Below are positions 51,400 to 60,733 of a stretch of DNA of 64,000 nucleotides, one piece after another (within the stretch, counting starts at the first letter, position 1; every line of letters starts with the position of its first letter). Both the position numbers and the translations under genes were made by a program. Under the pieces are notes generated by a model. That model was not told where the DNA came from. It worked only from the letters and a program-made list of their open reading frames with translations, and ran no database searches. Source of the stretch: Pseudomonas marincola (lineage in GTDB: Bacteria; Pseudomonadota; Gammaproteobacteria; Pseudomonadales; Pseudomonadaceae); NCBI RefSeq assembly GCF_900116605.1, contig NZ_FPBC01000007.1, positions 219,789-283,788 on the forward strand, read 5' to 3'.

Positions 51400-54255
51400 A
51401 TGTTTAGGTATTGCTGTATTCGGTCCTTCGTGATCTTCACCGCTTCATTTCTCTCCTCATTGGTCCAAATCCCGCTTACTTTAATCAGTAAGAGACGGCA
51501 CCTTTTGGCATGCTGCTGCGTGCTTTTTACCGGTAGTGCGCTGGCTCAGCCGCAGGCACCGAAGAGCGTGGTGTTCTGGTACGCCGACTCGCCGCCACTG
51601 GCCGAACTCGCTCAGTTCGATTGGAGCGTAGTCGAGCCGGCACACTTGACCAGCGCCAACGTCAAATATTTGCGCGACCAAGGCTCGCAGCCTTTTGCTT
51701 ACCTTTCTGTTGGCGAATTCGATGGCGACCTCGATGAGCCAGAAAATCAAGGGCTGCAAAATGGCGCCAGCCCGACGCGCAACGAGGCGTGGCAAAGCCA
51801 GGTTATGCGGCTCAGCTCTGATGTTTGGCAGCGCCACCTGTTGGCCCGGGCCAAGGCCTTAAAAGCACAGGGTTACAGCGGTCTGTTCCTCGACACCCTC
51901 GATAGCTTCCAGTTGCTGCCCAAAGATCAACAAGAAGCTGAGCGTATTGCCTTGCGCGACTTCCTCAAGCAGTTGGCCAGGCAAGAGCCCGATCTCAAAT
52001 TGTTCTTCAACCGCGGCTTCGAAGTCTTGCCGGAGTTGCCGGGTGTTGCAGCCGCTGTAGCGGTCGAATCGATCCATGCTGGCTGGAACCCGGACAAACG
52101 CACTTACCGTGAAGTGCCGGCCAGTGACCGTGAATGGTTGGAGGGGCATCTCAAGCCGCTGCGTGAGCAAGGCATCCCGCTTGTCGCGATCGATTATCTA
52201 CCTGCCGAGCGCCGCGATGAGGCGCGCAAGCTGGCAGCCAAGTTGCAGCGTGAAGGCTTTATTCCGTTCGTGACAATGCCGGACCTGAATTACCTGGGCA
52301 TCAGTTCGATTGAGGTGACACCCAGGCGTATCGCCCTGATTTACGACTTGCGCGAAGGCATGCTCTATCAGTCGACCGGGTTCAACATTCTCGGCGGCCT
52401 CCTTGAATACATGGGCTACCGGGTTGACTACATCCCGGCCGATGAGTTGCCTGAAGTGCCTGCCGCCGGCCTCTACGCCGGCGTTATTACCTGGATGAAT
52501 ACCGGGCCACCGGTGAACTCCAGCGTATTCAACAAGTGGATCAATCAGCGCCTTGATGAACATGTGCCGCTGGCCTTCATGCAGGGCTTGCCCATTGGTG
52601 ACCCGCAGCTTTTGCGTCGTCTGGGTTTGCAGTTAAGCAACGAGGTTATCAGCAAGAGCGCGACGCTTGGCAGTTATGACAAAACCTTGCTTGGCAGCTT
52701 TGAAGCACCGGTGAAAATGCGCACGCGTGAATTGGCTTCAATCAGTATTCTGGCGGATGGCCCCAAGCCAGCGCTGACCGTTCACGACCAGGACAATCAA
52801 TACAACCCGGTCGCTCTCGGCGATTGGGGCGGCATTGCACTGAGCCCCTTTGTATTCGAGGCGATTCCGGATCAGAAGCGTTGGATTATTGATCCTTTCA
52901 AATTCGTCCAGCGCACCTTGAAGCTGCAAACCTTGCCGCGCCCTGATGTGACCACCGAGAACGGTCGTCGCGTGGCGACCGTGCATATCGACGGCGATGG
53001 TTTCGTCTCTCGCGCGGAGGTGCCGGGCAGCCCGTATTCCGGTGAGGAAGTGCTCAAGTCGTTTATCCAGCCTCATCCATTTTTGACCTCGGTTTCGGTC
53101 ATTGAAGGTGAAGTTGGCCCGAAAGGCATGTACCCGTTCTTGTCTGCCCAATTAGAGCCGATTGCGCGCAAGATTTTTGCCGAAGACAAAGTCGAGGTCG
53201 CCACTCACACCTTTAGTCACCCGTTTTTCTGGCGGCCGGATGATGCGCGCAACAGCGAAAAATTCGATCCTGAATACGGCTTCATGATGGCCATTCCCGG
53301 CTACAAGAAAATTGACTTCAAGCGCGAGGTAATCGGCTCTACCGACTACATCAACGAGCGCCTGACTACGCCTGATAAACCGGTGAAAATGATTTTCTGG
53401 TCGGGCGATGCAATCCCCGATGCCGCCACCGTCAAGCTGGCCTACGACAAAGGACTGGCCAACGTGAACGGCGGCAACACGGCGCTGACCAATGCCTTCC
53501 CTTCGCTGACCAACTTGTCGCCGCTGATCAAGCCAAGTGCGGGCGGCGTGCAGTACTACGCGCCGGTAATCAACGAAAATATCTACACCAACCTCTGGCA
53601 CGGTCCTTATTACGGTTTCCGCGATGTGCTGCAGACATATGCGTTAACTGATAAGCCACGTCGCTTGCGCGGCCTGCATCTGTATTACCACTTCTATTCA
53701 GGCACCAAGCAGGCCTCGATTAAAGTGATGAACAAGATTTATCGCTCGATGCAGGACGAACATCCGATTTCGCTGTGGATGAGTGATTACATTCCGCGCA
53801 TGCATGGCCTGTATGAAACCAGCATGGCGCAGCTAGCAGATGGCAGTTGGCAATTTCGTGGGCTGGATAAATTGCGCACCGTGCGCATTGATCCTTCTAT
53901 GGGCTGGCCAGACCTCACGCGCTCCAAGGGTGTAGCGGGCGTGCGGGATCTGCCGCAGGGGCGTTATGTGCATTTCAGCAGCGAATTTCCGCTGCTGGCG
54001 CTGCGTGATAAGCGTGACCCGCGCCCTTCCCTTGAAGAGGCGAATATTCCGTTGACCGGCTGGACTTACCAGGACGATCAGCGCGTACGCATTTCCTTTT
54101 CTGGAGAATTCCCCTTGCAGTTCAGCGTCCGCGCCAAGGGCGCCTGTACGCTGGATGTCGCGGGCAAAAAGCACGCAGCCAAGTCAGTGAGTGGCCTTTG
54201 GCAGTTCAATCTCGATCAAAAACAGGTGAAAGATGCGCAACTCACCTGTCGCTAA
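51400..54255 (+). CDS. pelA: Pel polysaccharide deacetylase/glycoside hydrolase PelA
   Basis: A 951-residue periplasmic bifunctional enzyme, first of pelABCDEFG. After the signal region the hydrolase domain (about residues 50-300) has GYSGLFLDTLDSF and a candidate catalytic Glu223 in VAVESIHAG. A reductase-like middle part follows. The deacetylase domain has HIDGDG (Asp531, Asp533) and ATHTFSHP (His603, His607), which agree with the P. aeruginosa catalytic residues shifted by three. It partly deacetylates Pel so it can leave the cell, and the hydrolase trims it. ATG 51400 has AGGG upstream and gives the family length (about 948), although the N-terminus before the hydrophobic RRHLLACCCVLFTGSALAQ is longer than a usual signal peptide. 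Confidence 0.93.
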   Translation: MFRYCCIRSFVIFTASFLSSLVQIPLTLISKRRHLLACCCVLFTGSALAQPQAPKSVVFWYADSPPLAELAQFDWSVVEPAHLTSANVKYLRDQGSQPFAYLSVGEFDGDLDEPENQGLQNGASPTRNEAWQSQVMRLSSDVWQRHLLARAKALKAQGYSGLFLDTLDSFQLLPKDQQEAERIALRDFLKQLARQEPDLKLFFNRGFEVLPELPGVAAAVAVESIHAGWNPDKRTYREVPASDREWLEGHLKPLREQGIPLVAIDYLPAERRDEARKLAAKLQREGFIPFVTMPDLNYLGISSIEVTPRRIALIYDLREGMLYQSTGFNILGGLLEYMGYRVDYIPADELPEVPAAGLYAGVITWMNTGPPVNSSVFNKWINQRLDEHVPLAFMQGLPIGDPQLLRRLGLQLSNEVISKSATLGSYDKTLLGSFEAPVKMRTRELASISILADGPKPALTVHDQDNQYNPVALGDWGGIALSPFVFEAIPDQKRWIIDPFKFVQRTLKLQTLPRPDVTTENGRRVATVHIDGDGFVSRAEVPGSPYSGEEVLKSFIQPHPFLTSVSVIEGEVGPKGMYPFLSAQLEPIARKIFAEDKVEVATHTFSHPFFWRPDDARNSEKFDPEYGFMMAIPGYKKIDFKREVIGSTDYINERLTTPDKPVKMIFWSGDAIPDAATVKLAYDKGLANVNGGNTALTNAFPSLTNLSPLIKPSAGGVQYYAPVINENIYTNLWHGPYYGFRDVLQTYALTDKPRRLRGLHLYYHFYSGTKQASIKVMNKIYRSMQDEHPISLWMSDYIPRMHGLYETSMAQLADGSWQFRGLDKLRTVRIDPSMGWPDLTRSKGVAGVRDLPQGRYVHFSSEFPLLALRDKRDPRPSLEEANIPLTGWTYQDDQRVRISFSGEFPLQFSVRAKGACTLDVAGKKHAAKSVSGLWQFNLDQKQVKDAQLTCR

Positions 54256-57200
54256 TAAGACCCGGTTGCTGAGCCCCTGGATTCTGCTACTGATTGTCGT
54301 CGTAGTCGGCGCGTTATTGGTCGTCAGTTTTTCCGGTAAAGACGCCTTCTTGCCCGATGACGGCAAGCCCGACGCTGTTTCGGTGAACTACGCCGAACTG
54401 TTGCTAAAGGCAGATCCGACCAATCAGGCGCTTCGCGAAAAACTCATCGGCCAACTGATCGAGCTTGGTAATTACGACGCTGCACGCCGGCATATTCAAG
54501 AGTTGCCGCAGTCCAGTGATGGCCTTAAAGATTTCCTCGCGCTTGAGCTCGACACGTTGCAAGCGTTGTCTTTGAGCGGCGGTGTTCCGGCCAAGACCGG
54601 CGCCGAACTGGTTGCACGCATGCAGGCGCTGTCACTCGACAGCCTTACCCCAGAGCAACTCCGGCGTGAAGCTACATATGCCCTCGCGCTCGGCGCGCCG
54701 GTTGTTGCCGCGCCGATCTATGAAGTGTTGGCAGCGCGTGAGCCCGAGAAAAAGACCGAGTGGCTGACCGAGGCGGCCAAATGGCACATGGCGGCGTCTG
54801 AGTCCGAGCGCGCTGCGCTGATCTATCAACAATTGCTGGCAGATGAGCAGGTTGCCGAAAAGCGTCTCGATTTGATTCAGCAAGCGGTTATGGCCCTGCG
54901 CGGAGCGGGCCGGGAAAGTCAGGCAGCAGAGTTTCTGGCTGGGCATTTGTCTGAACTCAGCGGCGATGACTCGATCCTGCTGGATGAAGGTTTTCATGCC
55001 GCGCTGGGCAGCAATCGTTACGATCTGGCCGAGAAGTTTGTTCAGCTCTGGCGCGAGCAACAACCGCAAGACATGCAGGCCATCAAGGCCGAGTTCGATC
55101 TGCGCATGGCCTCGGGCGATATTGTGGCGGCGTGGCCGTTAGGCAATATGCTGGTGGATAACGACCCGGAAAACCCGGAGCTGCTGCGCACCATGGGTAT
55201 GCTGGGTGAGTGGGTTGGTAATTCCGTCGAGGCGCTGGACTATTGGGAACGCTTGCTTGCTCTGGAAGAAGACCCGGTAATACGCGAGCACTCATGGCGT
55301 CTGGCGGCGCAGTTGTTTGAGTTTGAACGGGCCATCCCCTTGCTGGTGACGCTCAGCGAGATGCGTCAACTGACGACGGAAGAGCTGGACGCTCTCGTCT
55401 ACAGCTACGAGTCGCTGGGTGAGCCCGAAGAAGAGGAACAATGGCTGCGCAGCTACCTCAAGGCGCAGCCGAATCAGCAGTTGGCATGGGTGCGTTTGCA
55501 GCAATTGCTTGAGCGTACTCAGCAATTCCAGGCAGAAACCGAGGCGTGGGCGCAACTCGACAAGCGCTTTGGTTTGTCCCCGGCCGACCGTGTTAGCTGG
55601 GCGCAAACACACTGGAAGCTGTTTGACGAAGATGCCGCCTGGCGCGTGATGGCTGCCAAAAACGCTAATGCCGAGAAGATCACTGATCCCGAGTACTGGC
55701 GTGTTCGGGCGGAGCTTGCCTGGATTACCGAAAACGATCAGGACACCCAGGATTCTTACGAGCGTCTGCTGGCATTGGGTTCGCCACTCTACAGCTCTGA
55801 CCGCGAACAACTGCTGACCATTTATCAGACCTCGAACCCGCAAAAGGCTTTGGCATTGCTGGTTGAATTCTGGAATGCCCGGCACAAACCGGATCGTCTG
55901 GTCAGTGCGCTGGATCTGGCTGAAAAGCTGGGTGACTGGGAACAATACGCGGCGTTGGTTGAAGGCGCACAGAAAGTTCCGGGCACCGAGAAGTTGCCGG
56001 TTCTCTGGAACGCACGGGCGGTGCTAGCTATGCGTGCAGGCGATATTGCTGCTGCAGAGCGCATCTACGCGCAGGCGCTCAGTCGCTTCCCGGAACAGAA
56101 CATTTACCGTGAGCAACTGATGTGGCTCTACATCGAGCAGGGCCGGCGCGAAGACATTCAGCAGTCGTTGGCCAAGTGGCAAATGATTGCCCGCGCCGAT
56201 GGCATCATGTGGCTGCCATTCGCCAGTGCCAACCTGATGCTCAACCGTAACGAGCGGGCGCTGGGTTGGTTGAAGCTGTACCTGCAAGGTAATCCGAACG
56301 ACCTTCTGGCAAATGCCACCTACGCCGATGCCCTTGATTCGGCGGGTTATAAGGACGCATCGCTGCGATTGCGCACCCGCTTGCTCAAGCAACTGCAGGA
56401 GCAGCCTCTGCCGGCAGAACCGGAAACCCTGCGCACCTATCTTCGCCTGCTGAGCAGTTCCCAGTCTCCGGGTGCTGCCAGTCTGCAGGCGGCTCAAGGG
56501 CGCGGCGACTCAAAAGCCATGCTGCAAATCTGGTACGAGTACTTCACCGCACAGCTGAGTGCTAACGGCCAGGCCGATATCGCTTCGAACTGGGCCGGCT
56601 GGGCGCGGGGCCAGGGCTTGCAGATCGAGCGTTATGAGCAATTGGCACAAGCGCTGCGTACGGTTAATCGTCCAATGTTGCAGACCCAGCTGGACAAGGG
56701 CGGGCTCGACCCATTACAGCAGGTTGAAGTCCTCGCAGCGCTGGGCGAAGAAGGCCGGGCTAGTGCATTCGCGCTCAGCCATATCTCTGATGTATACCCG
56801 CAAGATATCAGTCATCAGCTCAGGGCTACAGCGACCAGCATGCTGGAGCGCACGCCGCAGGGCGCACAACTGGGCTGGAAAAGCGAGGACTTCGGTGGGT
56901 TGAAATTTGAGGGCGAGCGCGGCGCCATTGCGCGCAATCTCAATGATGACTGGTACGCGCGGCTGGATATGGCAGAGGGCCGTTATGACTCTTCAAGCCT
57001 CGATTCCAGTGTGATCGGTACTGAGCGCAACGCTGAATTGTCGCTACAGCGCACGCTGCGTGATGGTTTGCTGGGTATCACCTCCGACAACAGCTGGCGT
57101 GATGACGAAGACCGCTTCGGTTTTGGACTATTTCGCACCCTGCAGCTGACATCGCGTGATGTGCTGCGCGTCGATCTCGATTATCACCGCGAAGCGGATG

Positions 57201-57844
57201 AAACAGGGCTGCTCCGGGCGCTGGGCATGCGTGATGGTTTGACCATTGGCGGCCAGCACAGCCTGACGGCGCGTGACCAGCTCTCCTGGTCGATTGGCCA
57301 GCAGCATTATCAGACCCGTCAGGGCGATGACATCGGCCGCGGCCAGAACTACAACCTTGAACTGAATCATGCTTTGTTCTTCGAGGGGCCGGCCTGGTTC
57401 GTTCGTGGCGGCGTGACGTATCAACGCAACAATCTGGAAGACAGCCTGCCGGATGATCTGCTGGTGCGCAAAGAGGTGGTCAACGACAACGGTGATGACT
57501 TCTTCATTCCGCTTGGCGGCGCTTTGGCGGTTGATGACGCAACGCCGGAGACCTTACTGGAAGAACGTTATGGCCAACTCTATCTGGGGACTAGCTGGCA
57601 GCGGGGCTTGCCCGGTTCATTGAACCGCAGTCACCCGCAATTCACCTGGTTTGTTGATCTGCAGGCCGGTTGGCAGTGGGTCGAGCAAGACATCAACTAC
57701 GCCGTTAGCACCGGCGTCGGCATGGAAGTGCTGGGCGATGATGAGCTGGCATTTTCCATGGGCTATCAGTCGGCACCGCAAAACGGCAATGGCGAGCCGG
57801 GCGGTACGGCAGCAATTACTTACAGCTCCCGCTTTGGGCGCTGA
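54233..57844 (+). CDS. pelB: Pel outer-membrane export protein PelB (TPR plus beta-barrel)
   Basis: A 1203-residue protein with an N-terminal inner-membrane helix (LSPWILLLIVVVVGALLVVSF), a long periplasmic TPR superhelix (about residues 45-850) and a C-terminal 16-strand-type beta-barrel (about 880-1203; alternating segments such as YARLDMAEGRYDSSSLD and AAITYSSRFGR at the end). PelB guides Pel through the periplasm, binds PelA through its TPRs and exports the polymer. It begins 23 bases inside pelA with AGGTGA upstream. The terminal Arg rather than an aromatic residue is unusual for an outer-membrane barrel. Confidence 0.93.
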   Translation: MRNSPVANKTRLLSPWILLLIVVVVGALLVVSFSGKDAFLPDDGKPDAVSVNYAELLLKADPTNQALREKLIGQLIELGNYDAARRHIQELPQSSDGLKDFLALELDTLQALSLSGGVPAKTGAELVARMQALSLDSLTPEQLRREATYALALGAPVVAAPIYEVLAAREPEKKTEWLTEAAKWHMAASESERAALIYQQLLADEQVAEKRLDLIQQAVMALRGAGRESQAAEFLAGHLSELSGDDSILLDEGFHAALGSNRYDLAEKFVQLWREQQPQDMQAIKAEFDLRMASGDIVAAWPLGNMLVDNDPENPELLRTMGMLGEWVGNSVEALDYWERLLALEEDPVIREHSWRLAAQLFEFERAIPLLVTLSEMRQLTTEELDALVYSYESLGEPEEEEQWLRSYLKAQPNQQLAWVRLQQLLERTQQFQAETEAWAQLDKRFGLSPADRVSWAQTHWKLFDEDAAWRVMAAKNANAEKITDPEYWRVRAELAWITENDQDTQDSYERLLALGSPLYSSDREQLLTIYQTSNPQKALALLVEFWNARHKPDRLVSALDLAEKLGDWEQYAALVEGAQKVPGTEKLPVLWNARAVLAMRAGDIAAAERIYAQALSRFPEQNIYREQLMWLYIEQGRREDIQQSLAKWQMIARADGIMWLPFASANLMLNRNERALGWLKLYLQGNPNDLLANATYADALDSAGYKDASLRLRTRLLKQLQEQPLPAEPETLRTYLRLLSSSQSPGAASLQAAQGRGDSKAMLQIWYEYFTAQLSANGQADIASNWAGWARGQGLQIERYEQLAQALRTVNRPMLQTQLDKGGLDPLQQVEVLAALGEEGRASAFALSHISDVYPQDISHQLRATATSMLERTPQGAQLGWKSEDFGGLKFEGERGAIARNLNDDWYARLDMAEGRYDSSSLDSSVIGTERNAELSLQRTLRDGLLGITSDNSWRDDEDRFGFGLFRTLQLTSRDVLRVDLDYHREADETGLLRALGMRDGLTIGGQHSLTARDQLSWSIGQQHYQTRQGDDIGRGQNYNLELNHALFFEGPAWFVRGGVTYQRNNLEDSLPDDLLVRKEVVNDNGDDFFIPLGGALAVDDATPETLLEERYGQLYLGTSWQRGLPGSLNRSHPQFTWFVDLQAGWQWVEQDINYAVSTGVGMEVLGDDELAFSMGYQSAPQNGNGEPGGTAAITYSSRFGR

Positions 57845-57871
57845 ACAACGATTTAAATGGAGGAACTGACA

Positions 57872-58390
57872 ATGTTGAGTATTCGTAAGCTGGCTTTGTT
57901 GGCTGTGGTTGTAGCTGTCTCGGGCTGTTCGAGTTTCACCAGCCCAGATGGTCAGGTGTTCCCGCGCGCGGCTCAGTGGGGCGTGCTGCCAATGGTCAAC
58001 TATTCGCAGACTCCGCAAGCCGGTCAGCGCAGTGAGCAAATTTTGCTCAGCGTACTGTCGGAAGAGGGCTTGCATCCGCGCCTTTATCCGGCAGGTGTGC
58101 AGAGCGAGCTGCCGCTGTTGGATGACCGCGCCCGACTGGACGAAGCCCTCAACTGGGCACGTAAAGAAGGCCTGGACTATGTCATCAGCGGCAGTGTTGA
58201 AGAATGGCAGTACAAGAGCGGCCTGGACGGCGAGCCAGCGGTCGGCTTGAGCCTGCAGGTGTTGGAGCCGGCAACAGGGCGTGTGCTCTGGAGCAACAGT
58301 GGCGCTCGCGCGGGTTGGTCACGCGAAAGTCTGTCCGGTACCACGCAGAAAGTACTCCGCGAATTGGTCGGCGAATTGCAGGTTGAATAA
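57872..58390 (+). CDS. pelC: Pel outer-membrane lipoprotein PelC
   Basis: A 172-residue lipoprotein. Its lipobox is VSGC (MLSIRKLALLAVVVAVSGCSSF) with Ser after Cys, consistent with outer-membrane sorting. PelC forms a 12-membered ring under the PelB barrel and funnels the cationic polymer. GGAGGAA lies upstream of ATG 57872; an in-frame ATG at 57857 overlaps that site. Its length equals the P. aeruginosa protein. The stop overlaps the pelD start by one base (TAATG). Confidence 0.93.
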   Translation: MLSIRKLALLAVVVAVSGCSSFTSPDGQVFPRAAQWGVLPMVNYSQTPQAGQRSEQILLSVLSEEGLHPRLYPAGVQSELPLLDDRARLDEALNWARKEGLDYVISGSVEEWQYKSGLDGEPAVGLSLQVLEPATGRVLWSNSGARAGWSRESLSGTTQKVLRELVGELQVE

Positions 58391-59766
58391 TGGCAACTGA
58401 GTCTGCTCACAAGGACTTTGTCCTGGCGCCGCGCGCCAGTGGTCAGGTCTCCTGGATTGAAACCATTTTGCTCAGCGTGGTCGTTATCGCGCTGGGCTAT
58501 TGGTTGTCACCCGCCGATCCGCTGCTGGTATACGGCACGTTCTCATGGCTGATTCTTGCCCCGTTGCTGCTGGCTGTGCGCTACGGCTTCATGCGCGGGT
58601 TGATCAGTGCGCTGATTCTGGTTGCTGCGCTGTTTGCATACCGGGCCAGTGGCTTGGGCCTGTATGCCGAGCTGCCGGCGTCCTTTGTGGTGGGCGTGAT
58701 GATCAGCACGATGCTGATTGGTGAGTTTCGTGACATCTGGGAGCGGCGCGTAGAGCGTCTCGATCTGGCTAACGAATACCGTCAGCTGCGCCTTGATGAG
58801 TTCACGCGGGCGCACTATATCCTGCGCATTTCCCATGACCGTCTCGAAAAGCGTGTTGCGGGCAACGATCAAAGTTTGCGCAGTTCCTTGCTGGGTTTGC
58901 GCGCCAAGATGCGCGATTTACCTCGCGGTGAAGCAGCTATTTCGGTGCTCTCCGAGTCGATTCTTACGCTACTCGCGCAATATGGCTCATTCCGGGTTGC
59001 CAGCCTGCATAAGGTCAACGCTGATCACTCCGTGGTGCTTGAGCCTTTGAGCAGCATGGGCGAAGTGCGCCCGATGCCGGCTGATGATTTGCTGGTGCGC
59101 CAGTGTTTGAAACAAGGGCAGTTGGTCAGCGTCCGCGAGGAGCTGATGGAGCGCGGCGAGAATCGCAAGTTTTCCCAATACCAGGTGTGCGTACCGCTGA
59201 AAGACACCGAAGATCGGATTGTCGCTCTGTTGGCGGTCGAGCAGATGCCGTTCTTCGCCTTCACGCAGCGGGTATTGAGCCTGCTGATGATTCTGTGCGG
59301 GCACATTGCCGACTTGCTGCAGACCGATCAGCAGACTCTGCAACTGGCTGACATGGATGCGCAGGATTTCAGCAAGCAGCTTAAGCGTTCTCTCAATGAT
59401 GCAGTCGAACATGATCTGGAAGCGCACATGTTCGCCATAGAGGCCAGCCCCGGTGAGCACCGTGATGCTTTGCTGCGTCTGGTCGAAGACAGTCGCCGTG
59501 GTCTCGATGTGCAATTGCGGGTGGATAACGAGCACGGCAATCCCTGTGTCTTGGTGCTGTTGCCGCTGACTTCGGCTGATGGCGGGCAGGGTTATCTGAC
59601 GCGTCTCAACGGCATCATTCACGAGCGTTTTGGTCTGGATCAGAGTTTCGAGTCGCTAGGCATAAACATCCGCGAGTTCGACATCAGCGGCCAAGGTGGT
59701 CGCGAGAGCTTGCGGCGTTTCCTGTTCAACGAGTGTGCGATCAATGATCAGCAAGTGGCTATTTAG
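58390..59766 (+). CDS. pelD: c-di-GMP receptor PelD
   Basis: A 458-residue inner-membrane protein with four N-terminal helices (about residues 20-105), a helical linker, a GAF domain (about 165-310) and a degenerate GGDEF domain (about 320-458). The I-site-like RGLD gives Arg370 and Asp373, and a second Arg405 lies 32 residues after the Asp, the same spacing as R367/D370/R402 of P. aeruginosa PelD. It should therefore bind dimeric c-di-GMP and switch on Pel synthesis after translation. No GGDEF catalytic residues are seen. It overlaps pelE by 23 bases. Confidence 0.94.
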   Translation: MATESAHKDFVLAPRASGQVSWIETILLSVVVIALGYWLSPADPLLVYGTFSWLILAPLLLAVRYGFMRGLISALILVAALFAYRASGLGLYAELPASFVVGVMISTMLIGEFRDIWERRVERLDLANEYRQLRLDEFTRAHYILRISHDRLEKRVAGNDQSLRSSLLGLRAKMRDLPRGEAAISVLSESILTLLAQYGSFRVASLHKVNADHSVVLEPLSSMGEVRPMPADDLLVRQCLKQGQLVSVREELMERGENRKFSQYQVCVPLKDTEDRIVALLAVEQMPFFAFTQRVLSLLMILCGHIADLLQTDQQTLQLADMDAQDFSKQLKRSLNDAVEHDLEAHMFAIEASPGEHRDALLRLVEDSRRGLDVQLRVDNEHGNPCVLVLLPLTSADGGQGYLTRLNGIIHERFGLDQSFESLGINIREFDISGQGGRESLRRFLFNECAINDQQVAI

Positions 59767-60733
59767 CGGGGCGGTATTATTTGAGGTCAGCAGCTTTGCC
59801 GCTTTCCTCGATAAGTTATCAATAGTTGAGGCCACCCTGCTGTATATCTCAGCGCATGGAGCGGCCAGCGCGCTGCTGAGTGCCGGTGTCTGGTTGTTGT
59901 TGCCTACCCGTTACAAATTTCCATTGCCGTGGAGCCCGCTGGTGCTCTTCAGCTTGTCTTTCTTTATGCCGATTCTCGGAACGCTGGGCGTAGTGCTGGC
60001 AGTGTTCCCGGCTCTGTACCTGCCGCGTCGGCAAAAAGAGTCGGTATGGCGCTCAATGGGTGTGCCGGAATTGCCATTCCGGGCTCAGGAGGCAAGCGGC
60101 GAGTTGATGTTCAACGATGGCGGCTTGCAGGATGTACTGCGTCATGCGCCGAACCCGGAGCGCCGCACCATGGCGCTGATGGCGACACGGCGAATGAATG
60201 GCAAGGACTCCATCCCGATTCTCAAACTGGCCCTGCGCGATCCATCTGATGATGTGCGCTTGCTGGCCTATTCGATGCTTGATCAGCAGGAAAGTCAGAT
60301 CAACCAGCGAATCGAGAAGACCCTTGCGCAACTGCAGGCGGCGCCCGAGCAGCAGCATGGTCCCTTACATTCGACGCTGGCGCGCTGGTACTGGGAACTC
60401 GCCTATATGGGATTGGCGCAAGGCAGTGTACTGGAGCATGTACTGAGCCAGGCGCGTGAGCATGTGGAGTTGGCCTTGGCTCAGGGAGTGGGTGATGACG
60501 CGCATCTGTTGGCGGCCCGTATAGCCATGGAGCAGGGTTTTCTGGATGAGGCGGTCAGTCATTTGCTGACAGCCAAGGCAGCGGGTCTGGCGCAGGAAAA
60601 GATTGCCCCGTTCAAGGCAGAGATTGCGTTTCAGCAAGGTCGCTACACCGATATTCCGATGTACCTTTCCCAGCTTTCGGCCGAAACCCTGAAGCGTCCA
60701 CCGTTTGCCGAGCTGGCGAGATACTGGTTATGA
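59744..60733 (+). CDS. pelE: Pel inner-membrane TPR protein PelE
   Basis: A 330-residue protein with two N-terminal membrane helices (YISAHGAASALLSAGVWLLLP and PLVLFSLSFFMPILGTLGVVLAVFPALYL) and a cytoplasmic TPR-like helical domain after residue 130. It scaffolds the synthase complex with PelD, PelF and PelG. ATG 59744 lies inside pelD; an in-frame start at 59696 would add residues read from the pelD region that do not resemble the family. It overlaps pelF by ATGA. Confidence 0.9.
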   Translation: MISKWLFSGAVLFEVSSFAAFLDKLSIVEATLLYISAHGAASALLSAGVWLLLPTRYKFPLPWSPLVLFSLSFFMPILGTLGVVLAVFPALYLPRRQKESVWRSMGVPELPFRAQEASGELMFNDGGLQDVLRHAPNPERRTMALMATRRMNGKDSIPILKLALRDPSDDVRLLAYSMLDQQESQINQRIEKTLAQLQAAPEQQHGPLHSTLARWYWELAYMGLAQGSVLEHVLSQAREHVELALAQGVGDDAHLLAARIAMEQGFLDEAVSHLLTAKAAGLAQEKIAPFKAEIAFQQGRYTDIPMYLSQLSAETLKRPPFAELARYWL

